Below are positions 35,434 to 44,067 of a stretch of DNA of 64,000 nt, in pieces. How positions within the stretch are numbered: position 1 is the first letter of the stretch; each line of letters starts with the position of its first letter. This DNA comes from Thauera butanivorans NBRC 103042 (lineage in GTDB: Bacteria; Pseudomonadota; Gammaproteobacteria; Burkholderiales; Rhodocyclaceae). Where the stretch lies: assembly GCF_001591165.1 (NCBI RefSeq), contig NZ_BCUG01000008.1:1-64000 (forward strand), given 5' to 3'. The notes beneath the pieces were generated by a model. It did no database searches, had not been told where the DNA came from, and saw only the letters and a list, made by a program, of their open reading frames with translations. A program made the translations under genes and the position numbers.

Positions 35434-35965
35434 ACGAAACCGGGGGAGCAACTGTCGGCCTGGGCGCATCGGCGCAAGACGGCGCAGGCGCTGGCCATGC
35501 GTGCGGAACTTGTGCTGGCCTGCGCGGACGGCATGGAGAACAGGGCCGTGGCGGCGCGATTGCGGGTGACGCCGCAGACGGTTTCCAAGTGGCGCAATCG
35601 CTTCGCCGGGCAGCGTCTGGACGAGTTGCTCGATGCGCGGCGCTCGGGGGCGCCGCGCACGATCGACGATCCCAACGTGGAAGCCGTGATCGCCCGCACG
35701 CTGGAGACCGTGCCCGAGACCGCCACGCACTGGAGCAGCCGCAGCGTTGGCCCGCAAAATGGGCCTGTTGCAGACGGTGGTCAAGCACACCTGGCGCGCC
35801 TTCGGCTTGCAGCGCCACCGTCAACAGACCTTTAAGCTCTCCACCGATCCGGTACCTCGACACGCACAACGCAGATCCCACGCCCTTCGTCTGGACAAAG
35901 ACGCCCGATGACGTCCTAGCCAGTATTGAACGCATTTGTCTGGGAATTTCTAACTCACGACGTGC
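35434..35965 (+). pseudogene. IS630-family transposase, internally deleted and frameshifted
   Basis: Three frames join to give a recognisable IS630 transposase outline: LSAWAHRRKTAQALAMRAEL and the helix-turn-helix AARLRVTPQTVSKWRNRF in the first frame to about 35740; RAFGLQRHRQQTFKLSTDP in the second to about 35849; then LDTHNADPTPFVWTKTPDD, which is the C-terminal end of these proteins, in the third from 35853. The catalytic DDE core between LSTDP and LDTHN is deleted. It is an inactive remnant marking the edge of the mobile region. Confidence 0.8.
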
Positions 35966-35966
35966 C

Positions 35967-36425
35967 TCACAACCCAAGCGCCTGTCGGGCGGCGGCCTCG
36001 TCGATCACTCCCGAGACTCCGACACGGCCCCCGTGACCGTCGAACAGCAGGGTGCGCGGCAGTTCCCCGCGCCATCTGGCGTCGAGGGCGTGGGCAAGCG
36101 CTTCGGGCGCCTCGTTTCCATACGCATAGCGCGGACCGGCGACTGCGAGGCGATCGAGGAGTTCGGCGGCCGCCTCGACCACCGGCTCGGTGGCGATCGT
36201 CATCAAGCGCAAGCGGGGATTGCCGCGCGCGAGCGCGGCCAGGAGCGCCAAGTTCTTCTTGCAATAGGCGCAATCCATCGACCACAGGGCGACGACGGTC
36301 GGCGCGGTATGCGCCTTCGGGTCGGCGAGCATGGCGGCCTGGCTGCGGTCCATGGCCACGAAGTGTTCAGCCGCGGCGGCGCCGAAGGCGAGGCCGCCGA
36401 TGAGCAGGAAGGTAACGATCCTCAA
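35967..36425 (-). CDS. Thioredoxin-like exported protein (TlpA-type)
   Basis: 152 residues with a cleavable signal peptide (MRIVTFLLIGGLAFGAAAAE) and a redox motif WSMDCAYCKKN (C52, C55). The C-terminal LPRTLLFDGHGG resembles the cis-Pro region and following strand of thioredoxin folds. It is periplasmic, with a role in disulphide exchange or metal handling. Its ATG overlaps the stop of the propeller-like protein by four bases, so they are co-translated. Confidence 0.75.
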   Translation of the reverse strand: MRIVTFLLIGGLAFGAAAAEHFVAMDRSQAAMLADPKAHTAPTVVALWSMDCAYCKKNLALLAALARGNPRLRLMTIATEPVVEAAAELLDRLAVAGPRYAYGNEAPEALAHALDARWRGELPRTLLFDGHGGRVGVSGVIDEAAARQALGL

Positions 36426-37681
36426 TTCAGCGCATACCCTCGCAAGCCCTCGGCCTCGGTGTGCCAGAAGGCGAAAAAGTCACCGTTGCGCGTCAGCAGG
36501 CGCGGCTGGTCCGTCGCGCCGGCGGACGCCGCGAGTTCGAGCGCGTGGAAGCGGCGGCCGCCGTCTTCGACGATCTCGGCGCGCAAACGCGTGCGCTCGC
36601 CGTCGAACTCCTTCCACACCACTGCCACCCGGTCGCCCGCGGCGGCAACGTCGGCGTGGGCAGCGCCCTCGCCGCCGAGCGGGCGCTGCCCCTCCACCGC
36701 GCCGCTGCGCAGGCGGCCGTAGAACACCCGGCCCTCGCCATCGCGCTCGCTGAACCACACCGCATGGCGCGTGCCATCAGCGCCCACCGCGAGGCCCGGA
36801 CCGTGGTGGGGGCAGGCGTCGATGCGCCAGTGGTCGAAAGTCGCACGCTCTACTGCTGCCGGCGCACCGTCAGGGCCCAGGCTGGCCAGAGCGTGGTCGC
36901 GTTCGTTGGCCTCGAACACCTGGCGCCAAAAAAAGAGCGGCGTGCCGTCCGCGTCCGCTGCGGCGGCGATCCGGCAGCACTCGCAGGAGTGGTCGGCGAC
37001 CTTGCGCTCGGGCTGGAAGGTCCTGCCGCCGTCGCCCGAGACCGCGGCGTAGAGCGCCGTGCCCCGGTAATCCTGCCCGGCCGCCGTGGCGGCTTCCAGA
37101 TCCCGTTTGTCGATCCATGCCACCACAACGCGCCCGTCGCTGGCGACCATCAGGGACTCGAAGCGGTGGGTGATCTCGCTTTGGTCACGGTGGACCGTGA
37201 TCGGCGCAGCGAAGTGGCCGTCGCCTGCGCCGCGCGCGAGGCGGATTTCTCCGCTGAAGCGCCTGGCGAGCGGCCGGGTCCATGACACGAGGACCACTCC
37301 ATCTGCGGCGAAGGCGATCTTGGGGCGGTTTTCGCCGTCGGCGGAGATTGGTTCCGGCGTAGCATTCACCACCACCGGCGCGCCCCAGCTCGTGCCCGCG
37401 TCCGCGCTGCGGTAGAGGAGGACCTGCTCGCCGCGCTTGACCACGGCGTGGAGCGTCCCGTCGGGGGCGAAGGCGGCGCTAGCGCCGAGCTCGCTGCGGG
37501 CCGTGGCGCCATCATGGCTCCGGCCTGGGGGCGGGAGTTCCACGGCGGCCGCGAACGTGGTGGCAACGGCCATGGCGGCCAAGACGGCTCGACGGGCGAG
37601 CAGCGTGCCCCAACCGGGCGTTCCGCGGCGACGCGGGCGCGCCGTCGCCTCGATATTGTCCAACATTTTTTCGTATCCCAT
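36422..37681 (-). CDS. Exported sialidase-fold (BNR-type) beta-propeller protein
   Basis: 419 residues from the ATG 37681; ATG 37666 is an alternative. An N-terminal signal region is followed by repeated propeller strands with Asp-box-like turns (SADAGTSWGAP, SGDGGRTFQPE). A SCECCRI motif near the middle and HHGPG suggest metal binding rather than glycosidase activity; sialidase catalytic residues were not seen. It lies between the TonB-receptor remnant and the thioredoxin-like gene, pointing to a former metal-uptake operon. The ligand is unknown. Confidence 0.65.
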   Translation of the reverse strand: MGYEKMLDNIEATARPRRRGTPGWGTLLARRAVLAAMAVATTFAAAVELPPPGRSHDGATARSELGASAAFAPDGTLHAVVKRGEQVLLYRSADAGTSWGAPVVVNATPEPISADGENRPKIAFAADGVVLVSWTRPLARRFSGEIRLARGAGDGHFAAPITVHRDQSEITHRFESLMVASDGRVVVAWIDKRDLEAATAAGQDYRGTALYAAVSGDGGRTFQPERKVADHSCECCRIAAAADADGTPLFFWRQVFEANERDHALASLGPDGAPAAVERATFDHWRIDACPHHGPGLAVGADGTRHAVWFSERDGEGRVFYGRLRSGAVEGQRPLGGEGAAHADVAAAGDRVAVVWKEFDGERTRLRAEIVEDGGRRFHALELAASAGATDQPRLLTRNGDFFAFWHTEAEGLRGYALN

Positions 37682-37686
37682 GTCCG

Positions 37687-38514
37687 TCAGAGCTCGACCT
37701 TGACTTCGACGTAGCCGGTGCGCCCCGGATACGGGTGGTAGACGTAGTAGCGGCGATCTGTGAGGTTGTCGACGCCGACGCCGACGCTGCCCCACTTGCC
37801 CATCTCATAGCCGAGCTTGACGTCGGCGACGGTGTAGCTGGAAATCCCGCCGAAAGTGTCATCGTTGTGGTCGCTGTTGTCGAGGGTGCCGTACTGGCGG
37901 CCGGCATGGCGCACACCGAGGGAAGCCAGCCACGGACCGCTCCGGTAGCTCCCCAGCAGCGAGGCTCGCAGCCTGGGCGCGCGCGGCCAGTCCTTGCCCT
38001 CGGCCGCGGTGTAGGCGGCATTCTCCAGGGTCTTGGGCTGGACCAGGGCGAGGCTCGCCTCCAAGTCTAGGCCGCGCGCGACGACGTCGGCGCCGCGCCA
38101 GGCCAGTTCCGCACCGCGAGTGCGCACCCGGTCCACATTCTGCACCGTGCTCACCGTGGTGGCGCCGACGGTCTGTTGCTGGAGGAAGATGGCGTCGCGC
38201 ACGTCGTCCTCGAACAGCGACACCCGCAGGCTGCTCTTCTCGCCCTCGCGGATGAAGGCGAGTTCCTTGGCGTCGCTCTTTTCCGGCTTCAGATCGGGAT
38301 CGTTGCCTTCCGCAAGCCAGACCGGGGCGAGCCGCAGAAGGGGCATAGGGGAGGCGCCGGTGGGCGAATCGACGGCGGCCTGGGCGCCGAACCAGCCGGC
38401 CAGGTAGAGGCCGGCAGCAAACATCGCGCTCATCGCCGCAGCCGCGGCGATGAGCGGGCCGGCTTCTGCCGCCCACAGGCGGGCTGCAGCGATCACGAAA
38501 GGGTTCTTGTTCAT
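37687..38514 (-). pseudogene. TonB-dependent receptor C-terminus fused to a foreign N-terminus
   Basis: 275-codon open frame. From NDPDLKPEKSDAKELAF onward (about residue 70) it is the last 200 residues of a TonB-dependent outer-membrane receptor, ending in the beta-barrel signature GYVEVKVEL. The plug and most of the barrel are missing. The first 65 residues instead form a hydrophobic helix (AAAAMSAMFAAGLYLAGWFG) that does not fit a receptor. A deletion probably joined two genes in frame. It cannot make a barrel; downstream genes may still be expressed from its transcript. Confidence 0.7.
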
Positions 38515-38608
38515 GGCCCTGAGTTGGGACTCGGGCGCGGACGGTTTTCACACCCCGAAAGGTGAAGCGCCGAGCAGCGCTTCGCCCCTGTTCGCGGGCC
38601 TGGCCGGT

Positions 38609-39937
38609 TCAGTGAAATCGCCGCGGCAGTAGTCCGTACTCGCGAGCCTGCCTCTCCAGGAACTCGCGGTCGTCAGGATGGGCGATGGATATAAGCGCGG
38701 CCACCCGTTCCGGAACGCTCTTGCCCTTGAGATTGACGATCCCGTACTCGGTGACCACGTACATCACGTCGGTGCGCGGAGTGGTCACCACCGTGCCCGG
38801 GGCGAGCCCCGAGACGATGCGCGAGCGTGGCTCGCCGTCTTTCGAGTAGCGCGAGGACAGGCAGATGAACGACTTCCCGCCTTCGGACATAAAGGCGCCC
38901 CGCACGAATTGGAGTTGGCCGCCGGTGCCCGTGCAATGCTTGAACCCGGCGCTCTCCGAGGCGACTTGTCCGAGGAGATCGATCTGCATGGCATTGTTGA
39001 TCGACACGACCCTACGGTTGCGCGCAATGTTCTCGGTGAGGTTGGTCTCATCCACGGGCAGGCTCAGGCACATTTCGTTGCTGTCGATGAAATCGTAGGT
39101 ACGGCGGGTGCCGAGGGCGAACGTGAAGACGATCTTGCCGCGGAACGTGCTCTTTCGCCACCCCGTGACCTTGCCTGCCTCGACCAGGTCTACCATGCCA
39201 TCCACGAACATCTCGGTGTGTATGCCGAGGTCCTTGATCGGGGCCGTAGCCAATGCCGAACACACTGCGTTCGGCATGCCGCCGATGCCGATCTGCAGGC
39301 ACGCACCATCCTCGATTTCGGGCAGAATGAATTCCGCCACCCGGTGGTCGATCTCAGAGATCGGCGCACTGGGCAACTCGGTCAGCGGGGCGTTGTCGCC
39401 CTCGATAACGAAATCGACCTGGGAGATGTGCAGCGCATTCTCGATCCCACAGCAGCGTGGCATCGTCGTGCTGGTCTCCACCACGACGCGCCGGGCGGTG
39501 TCGCACGCCGCCTGCAGGTAGCTGTTGCTGGCGCCGAAATTGAAGAATCCATGCCGGTCCATGGGAGCAGTCTTGATGACCAGCACGTCCGTGTCGAGGT
39601 GCTGCCTATACAGCCGCGGCCCTTCGCCGAAGTTGAACGGGATGTAACTGATGAGGCCGTCGTCGTACTTTCGCCGATCGTAGCCGGAGAAGTGCCAGTT
39701 TTCGACGTGAAAGTGGCGCTGGTCGCGGTCCAACTCGACCACCTGACGCGGTTTGACCGAAAGCGCGCTGCGCACGCGGACGTTGGCGAGTTCGTCCTTG
39801 CGGGCAGCCAGTGCCGCGTCAAACAACTCGGGTTGGCTGAGCGCAAAGCCATAGTCGACCGTCCAGCCGCTTTGCACGAGTGCTGCGACTTCGTCCGCGG
39901 TCACGGCCTTCTCGGAAAGCATCCGTTCGAAATTCAT
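38609..39937 (-). CDS. Acetyl-CoA hydrolase/transferase family (4-hydroxybutyrate/butyrate CoA-transferase type)
   Basis: 442 residues of the two-domain family I CoA-transferase fold: LVIKTAPMDRHGFFNFGASN, the oxyanion region IGIGGMPNAV, GGQLQFVRGA, and the conserved C-terminal TEYGIVNLKGKS. These enzymes move CoA from acetyl- or acyl-CoA to short-chain carboxylates. It is the last gene of a minus-strand operon after the acyl-CoA synthetase (90 bp gap), which suits activation of acids produced by alkane oxidation. Substrate is inferred from context only. Confidence 0.8.
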   Translation of the reverse strand: MNFERMLSEKAVTADEVAALVQSGWTVDYGFALSQPELFDAALAARKDELANVRVRSALSVKPRQVVELDRDQRHFHVENWHFSGYDRRKYDDGLISYIPFNFGEGPRLYRQHLDTDVLVIKTAPMDRHGFFNFGASNSYLQAACDTARRVVVETSTTMPRCCGIENALHISQVDFVIEGDNAPLTELPSAPISEIDHRVAEFILPEIEDGACLQIGIGGMPNAVCSALATAPIKDLGIHTEMFVDGMVDLVEAGKVTGWRKSTFRGKIVFTFALGTRRTYDFIDSNEMCLSLPVDETNLTENIARNRRVVSINNAMQIDLLGQVASESAGFKHCTGTGGQLQFVRGAFMSEGGKSFICLSSRYSKDGEPRSRIVSGLAPGTVVTTPRTDVMYVVTEYGIVNLKGKSVPERVAALISIAHPDDREFLERQAREYGLLPRRFH

Positions 39938-40026
39938 TGTAGTGCTCCTTACTCCATCATTGAAATCATCGCATCTCCCGCCGCAGCACCTGTCGCTGCC
40001 GGCAGTGTCTTCCGTCGACGCCCTTC

Positions 40027-41715
40027 TCAGCCGAGTTCGGGAAAATCCTCGTACCAGAACTCGGTCGCCTCGCGATGCGAGACATCCGTGCGCTGCAATT
40101 CCTTCTGGCGCAGCTCGACGCGGCGGATCTTGCCGGAGATGGTCTTGGGTAGATCCGCGAACTCGAGGCGCCGCACGCGCTTGTAGGGCGCGACCTTGTC
40201 GCGCACGAAGCGGAAGATTTCGCGCGCCGTGTCGCGGTCCGGGGTCGCACCGGCGCGCAGGACGACGTAGGCCTTCGGGACCGACATCCGTACGGGGTCG
40301 GGGCTGGGCACCACTGCGGCTTCCACTATTACGTCATGCTCGATCAGCAGGCTCTCGAGCTCGAAGGGGCTGATGCGGTAATCCGAGGACTTGAACACAT
40401 CGTCGGCACGTCCGACGTGCCACAGATAGCCGTCCTCGTCGATGCGCGCGACATCTCCGGTATGGTAGTGGCCGTCACGCATGACTTCGGCGTTCTTGGC
40501 CTCACCGCCCTCGTAGCCCTCCATCAATCCGAGTGGCCGCTGGGCGAGAGGGAGGCTCAGCTCGCCCTCGACGCCGGGCTGTCCGTCGGCATCGAGCAGC
40601 GCCAGGCGATAGCCCGGCAGCGGTCGGCCCATCGAGCCGTAGCGGACTGGCTGCCCGGGCGGATTGCCAACCTGCGCGGTGGTCTCCGTTTGACCGTAGC
40701 CGTCGCGGATAGAAAGGCCCCACGCCATTTTCACCTGCTCGATCACTTCCGGATTGAGCGGTTCGCCCGCGCTCGCCAGCTCCCGCAACATGACCGGCCA
40801 GTGGGCCAGATCTTCCTGGATCAGCATCCGCCACACGGTCGGTGGCGCACACAGGGAGGTCACCTCATGCCGGGTCAGCACGTCCAGGGTGGCCCTCGCG
40901 TTGAAGCGGGGCGCGTTGTAGATAAAGACCGTCGCCCCCGCATTCCAGGGGGCGAAGAAACAGCTCCAGGCGTGCTTGGCCCAACCGGGGGAGCTGATGT
41001 TGTAATGAATGTCGCCGGGTCTGAGGCCAAGCCAGTACATGGTCGATAGATGGCCGACCGGATAGCTCTGATGGGTGTGGAGCACGAGCTTGGGTTTGGA
41101 GGTGGTACCCGAGGTGAAGTAGAGGAACAGGGGATCGGTGGCCCGGGTCGGACCGTCCGGCATGAAGCCACTGTCGGCATTGCGCGCGCCCTGCAATTCC
41201 ATCCAGCCGTCCACTGGACCATCCGTGCAGATTCGCGTCAGCTCTCCAGCCAGGCCCGCGAATTTGTGCGTGTCTTGAGCGGCGCAAAGGATGTGCGCGA
41301 TGCGGCCTCGCTCGATACGATCGCGCAGGTCCTTCGGGGTGACCAGGGTGGTGGTCGGAACAACGACCGCGCCGAGCTTGATTGCCGCAAGGGTGGCTTC
41401 CCAGAGGGGCACGACATTGCCGAGCATGATCAGAATGCGGTCTCCGCGCTGGACCCCGAGGGCGCGCAGGAAGTTCGCCACCTGGTTGGACCGCTGCGAC
41501 ATCTCGCCAAAACTGATCCTGGTCTGTGACCCCGACTCGTCCACCACCAACAGGGCCGCGCCGTCGGTCCGGGCCAGGCTGCCGTCGAAGTAATCGAGCG
41601 CCCAATTGAACTCGTTGAGCACGGGCCAGTGAAAACTGCGATAGGCGGCATCGTAATCGGTACGGTGCGCCAGGAGAAAATCCCTCGCCTCATGAAACGA
41701 TCGGATCGAATCCAT
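40027..41715 (-). CDS. AMP-forming acyl-CoA synthetase (short/medium chain)
   Basis: 562-residue ANL-superfamily ligase with core motifs LFLYFTSGTTSKPKLV (P-loop), RDGYGQTETT, YHTGDVARIDEDGYLW and the catalytic lysine region LPKTISGKIRR. It would convert a carboxylate, ATP and CoA into acyl-CoA; with the butane monooxygenase nearby, butyrate or propionate is a reasonable guess. The ATG 41715 follows GGAAGAGGAGGGGAAGG, a strong ribosome site. Same operon as the methyltransferase upstream and the CoA-transferase downstream. Confidence 0.85.
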   Translation of the reverse strand: MDSIRSFHEARDFLLAHRTDYDAAYRSFHWPVLNEFNWALDYFDGSLARTDGAALLVVDESGSQTRISFGEMSQRSNQVANFLRALGVQRGDRILIMLGNVVPLWEATLAAIKLGAVVVPTTTLVTPKDLRDRIERGRIAHILCAAQDTHKFAGLAGELTRICTDGPVDGWMELQGARNADSGFMPDGPTRATDPLFLYFTSGTTSKPKLVLHTHQSYPVGHLSTMYWLGLRPGDIHYNISSPGWAKHAWSCFFAPWNAGATVFIYNAPRFNARATLDVLTRHEVTSLCAPPTVWRMLIQEDLAHWPVMLRELASAGEPLNPEVIEQVKMAWGLSIRDGYGQTETTAQVGNPPGQPVRYGSMGRPLPGYRLALLDADGQPGVEGELSLPLAQRPLGLMEGYEGGEAKNAEVMRDGHYHTGDVARIDEDGYLWHVGRADDVFKSSDYRISPFELESLLIEHDVIVEAAVVPSPDPVRMSVPKAYVVLRAGATPDRDTAREIFRFVRDKVAPYKRVRRLEFADLPKTISGKIRRVELRQKELQRTDVSHREATEFWYEDFPELG

Positions 41716-41843
41716 TCCTTCCCCTCCTCTTCCTTCAACAATTCTAGTGGCGTCGTGACTTGTCAGCGGAAGGTGCGTCCGCTCCCAGCCTGACTGCCGT
41801 TGCGGCCCCAGTGGGGCGCGGCGCGGACGCGCGACTGGTCAGT

Positions 41844-42872
41844 TCACGCTGTGTTTTTTCGTCTCGGCATCTTCCACGAAACGCATGAGGTGGTTTGCGG
41901 AAGACGTGCAGGTAATAGGCAGGCGCCGCGACCCAGGTCGAAAACGGACAGCTGCGAAAGACAGGCGGCGACGAAGCGCCGCGCGTGGGCCGATGAGCCG
42001 AAACCGAGGGAACTCAACAAGCGGCCGACACCAGGCAGCGACGCGAGATGGGTGAGGGGGAGCAGCAGATAACGAGCGATGGCGGCGATCCGACGTGCCG
42101 AATCGTAGATGGAACTCGTCACGTCGCGCTGCTCCACCATCTCGAAGCCCGCCTGGTCGGCGAGTTCGAGGAACTCGCCTGGCGTGCACGGCGCGGGAAA
42201 TGTCCAGCCCGCCAGGACGTCGCTCACGTAGCGGCGCTCTTCTTCATTCTCTGGCGCGCGGCATGTACAACCGTCCATTACGACGATCCGGCTGCCCGGA
42301 CGAAGAAGGCGGTAGAGCTCGGCAACCAGCGCCGGCCGTTCGTTGGCCGGCGTGTAGCACAACGACTCGATGGCGTAGATGCCGTCGAAGGAACCGTCGT
42401 CGAAGGGCGTGCCCAGATAGTTTCCGTGGCAAAACGTCGCGTTGCGGATCCCCATTGCCGCGGCGCAACGGCGGGCCGTTTCGACCTGGGCCCGGACCGC
42501 AGATAATCCGATCACTTCGCTGTCGGGGCGCAACAGGGCGATGTCGGTTGCCGCGCCGCCGATGCCGCAGCCAGGCTCGAAGACCAGCGGCGCCGAAATT
42601 TCGCCAATATCCAACAGGTCGAATGCCCGGCGGGTCGTGTCGCGAATCGCGTCGTCGAGGCTCGCCGCACCCGCCAAATCCCAGCCGTAGTGCAGCTGCG
42701 CCGGGTGGTCACAGCGCGCCCAGCCCAGGACGGCGGCAGCTAGCACCGAGCCCGGACTTGCCCACATCTTGTACAGCCCGCCACCAATGTCGTAATGGAG
42801 TTCGAGCAGTTCCGCCGCCTCGATCGAAGCAACCGAATCGTACCCGTCGAGGTCTGCGGCGTCATTTCCCAT
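41844..42872 (-). CDS. Class I SAM-dependent methyltransferase
   Basis: 342 residues from the ATG 42872, after GGAGGCGCG. Motif I is VFEPGCGIGGAATDIAL, followed by SEVIGLSAVRAQVETAR and the catalytic-domain strands FDGIYAIESLCYT and GSRIVVMDGC; the order resembles sterol/tocopherol C-methyltransferases and cyclopropane synthase relatives. A helical C-terminal region follows. The substrate cannot be told. It sits in the sigma54-type operon with the CoA enzymes. Confidence 0.75.
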   Translation of the reverse strand: MGNDAADLDGYDSVASIEAAELLELHYDIGGGLYKMWASPGSVLAAAVLGWARCDHPAQLHYGWDLAGAASLDDAIRDTTRRAFDLLDIGEISAPLVFEPGCGIGGAATDIALLRPDSEVIGLSAVRAQVETARRCAAAMGIRNATFCHGNYLGTPFDDGSFDGIYAIESLCYTPANERPALVAELYRLLRPGSRIVVMDGCTCRAPENEEERRYVSDVLAGWTFPAPCTPGEFLELADQAGFEMVEQRDVTSSIYDSARRIAAIARYLLLPLTHLASLPGVGRLLSSLGFGSSAHARRFVAACLSQLSVFDLGRGACLLPARLPQTTSCVSWKMPRRKNTA

Positions 42873-42915
42873 CGCGCCTCCGACTGCTGTGTAACCTGCG
42901 CTGCCTGTCAACGAT

Positions 42916-43203
42916 TCAGTCCTCGCTGCTCTGCTGCCCCATAGCGTTGAGGGGCCATGATTGATCAGAACGGTTGATTTCGGAAGACCGGCTTCCAGCG
43001 CAGATGACCTTGCTCTCGTGCCCTGCAGGTTCCTGAAGCAGGAAGACGGTCGCGAGCGCGTCATGCAATGCGGCTTCACGCGTAATGGCCGCCCCTTCCC
43101 GCACTACCACAGCCCCGTTCCAAACGACCCAATGGAAAAGGATGTCCTCTCTCGCAATGCCCACCCGAAACGGACCTTGATCGAACACATATTCGACATT
43201 CAT
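42916..43203 (-). CDS. Small hypothetical protein, first gene of the CoA-enzyme operon
   Basis: 95 residues, MNVEYVFDQGPFRVGIARED then ILFHWVVWNGAVVVREGAA. Unrecognised; the beta-rich N-terminal half with FHWVVWNG slightly recalls small accessory proteins such as the MmoD family (MWRWDIYNG) but without clear homology. It is 43 bp upstream of the methyltransferase and about 140 bp downstream of a -24/-12 promoter candidate. Confidence 0.5.
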   Translation of the reverse strand: MNVEYVFDQGPFRVGIAREDILFHWVVWNGAVVVREGAAITREAALHDALATVFLLQEPAGHESKVICAGSRSSEINRSDQSWPLNAMGQQSSED

Positions 43204-43344
43204 CCCAAAGCTCTCTCGTTGTCCCGTCCCATGCGCCGCAAGGTGCGCTTGGTCGCTAAATGGGCCGCTTGTCGATCACTTCGGTTTCGCCCGTATAATC
43301 CTTTCGGAACCGCGGGCTGCGCGGCTTTCTCCAGGGTCACCGAT

Positions 43345-43360
43345 AGCATGACTCGTACCA
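43345..43360 (-). promoter_or_regulatory. Sigma54 (-24/-12) promoter candidate for the CoA-enzyme operon
   Basis: Read on the minus strand: TGGTACG-AGTC-ATGCT, which keeps GG and GC at the required spacing and differs from the consensus TGGCACG-N4-TTGCW at two positions. Transcription should start about 12 bases further on, leaving a leader of about 130 bases before the ATG at 43203. A TGTTACA box lies about 150 bp upstream. Confidence 0.6.
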
Positions 43361-43474
43361 GTTAGGGCTCAGTACGGAAAAAACGGCAAACCAGACCGGA
43401 ACCAGACGGCCGGCCAGCCGCCCTCGCGGGGAAACATTTGGTCAGCGGGCGCGGGCTGTGATGCATCTTGAGCC

Positions 43475-43519
43475 CGTTACGTCGCAGTTTGAAACAGTGG
43501 AGCCGCCGACCCTGTTACA
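43475..43519. promoter_or_regulatory. Possible BmoR-type upstream activator boxes
   Basis: CGTTACG (43475-43481) and TGTTACA (43513-43519) resemble the half-sites upstream of bmoX and the porin gene. Distance to the -24 element (115-170 bp) fits an enhancer-binding protein. Only two half-sites are present, in the same orientation. Confidence 0.4.
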
Positions 43520-43795
43520 TGCCCAGCGGCCGAACCGGATCACCCATCCCATGGCTTCCGCCGACTCGGGGCTGCGGTTTGATGGCTGACTGAACGGCTG
43601 TCATCGATTCGGCGCGTCCGAAATACTCGGCTCCTCGTCTCCGGCTGCGGCCAGGTACGACACTGACCATCGATCAGACGCTGCGCCGGAGATCTCGTCG
43701 AGTCACCAGGCGCAGCAGTCCGTGATCATCGACAGGATCGAGCTGATTCGCTCGGGAAGGATCCGTGTAGTCGGATCGTCGCCCGCCTTGCCGGT

Positions 43796-43994
43796 TGTCA
43801 GGCGACAGCGTAAATTGACCCCCTGACGACACGAAGAACTGACCCCCTTGTTCGCAAGGAGGCAGAAGTTGGAAGCGATGAGTTTGATGGTGAATCCTGT
43901 GCGCCCTTTGGGTCACGGAGCACGGGAGATGTTGGAGCCGGAGGCGGTCACGACGATCGTTCGTCTGGGTGAGTTGCGTTGGGGGTCGAAGCGC
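43796..43994 (+). mobile_element. IS21-family remnant, left end plus istA start
   Basis: Begins TGTCAGGCGACAGCG at 43796, with internal repeats of TGACCCCCT, and runs into an istA-like N-terminus (MLEPEAVTTIVRLGELRWGSKR) before breaking at the GlxA-type gene fragment. Everything downstream of about 200 bp is lost. It is a different IS21 lineage from those at 1-1048 and 54454-57070. Confidence 0.7.
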
Positions 43995-44067
43995 GCGTGC
44001 CAGTTCGTTGGCTGTACCGAGCGTGTCAAGCACCGCCGACAGTCCGAGGTCAAACACGCCATCCATT

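Larger units (their letters stand above)
43204..43795. other. Promoter region and gene-free spacer
   Basis: About 590 bp without a supported gene. It contains the -24/-12 element at 43345-43360, a TGTTACA box at 43513-43519 and a CGTTACG box at 43475-43481. The remainder up to the IS21 remnant shows nothing I can assign. Confidence 0.5.

Noticed and set aside
43294-43300. Sigma70 promoter GTATAAT on the plus strand
   Set aside because: No acceptable -35 at 16-18 bp and no gene downstream on that strand.
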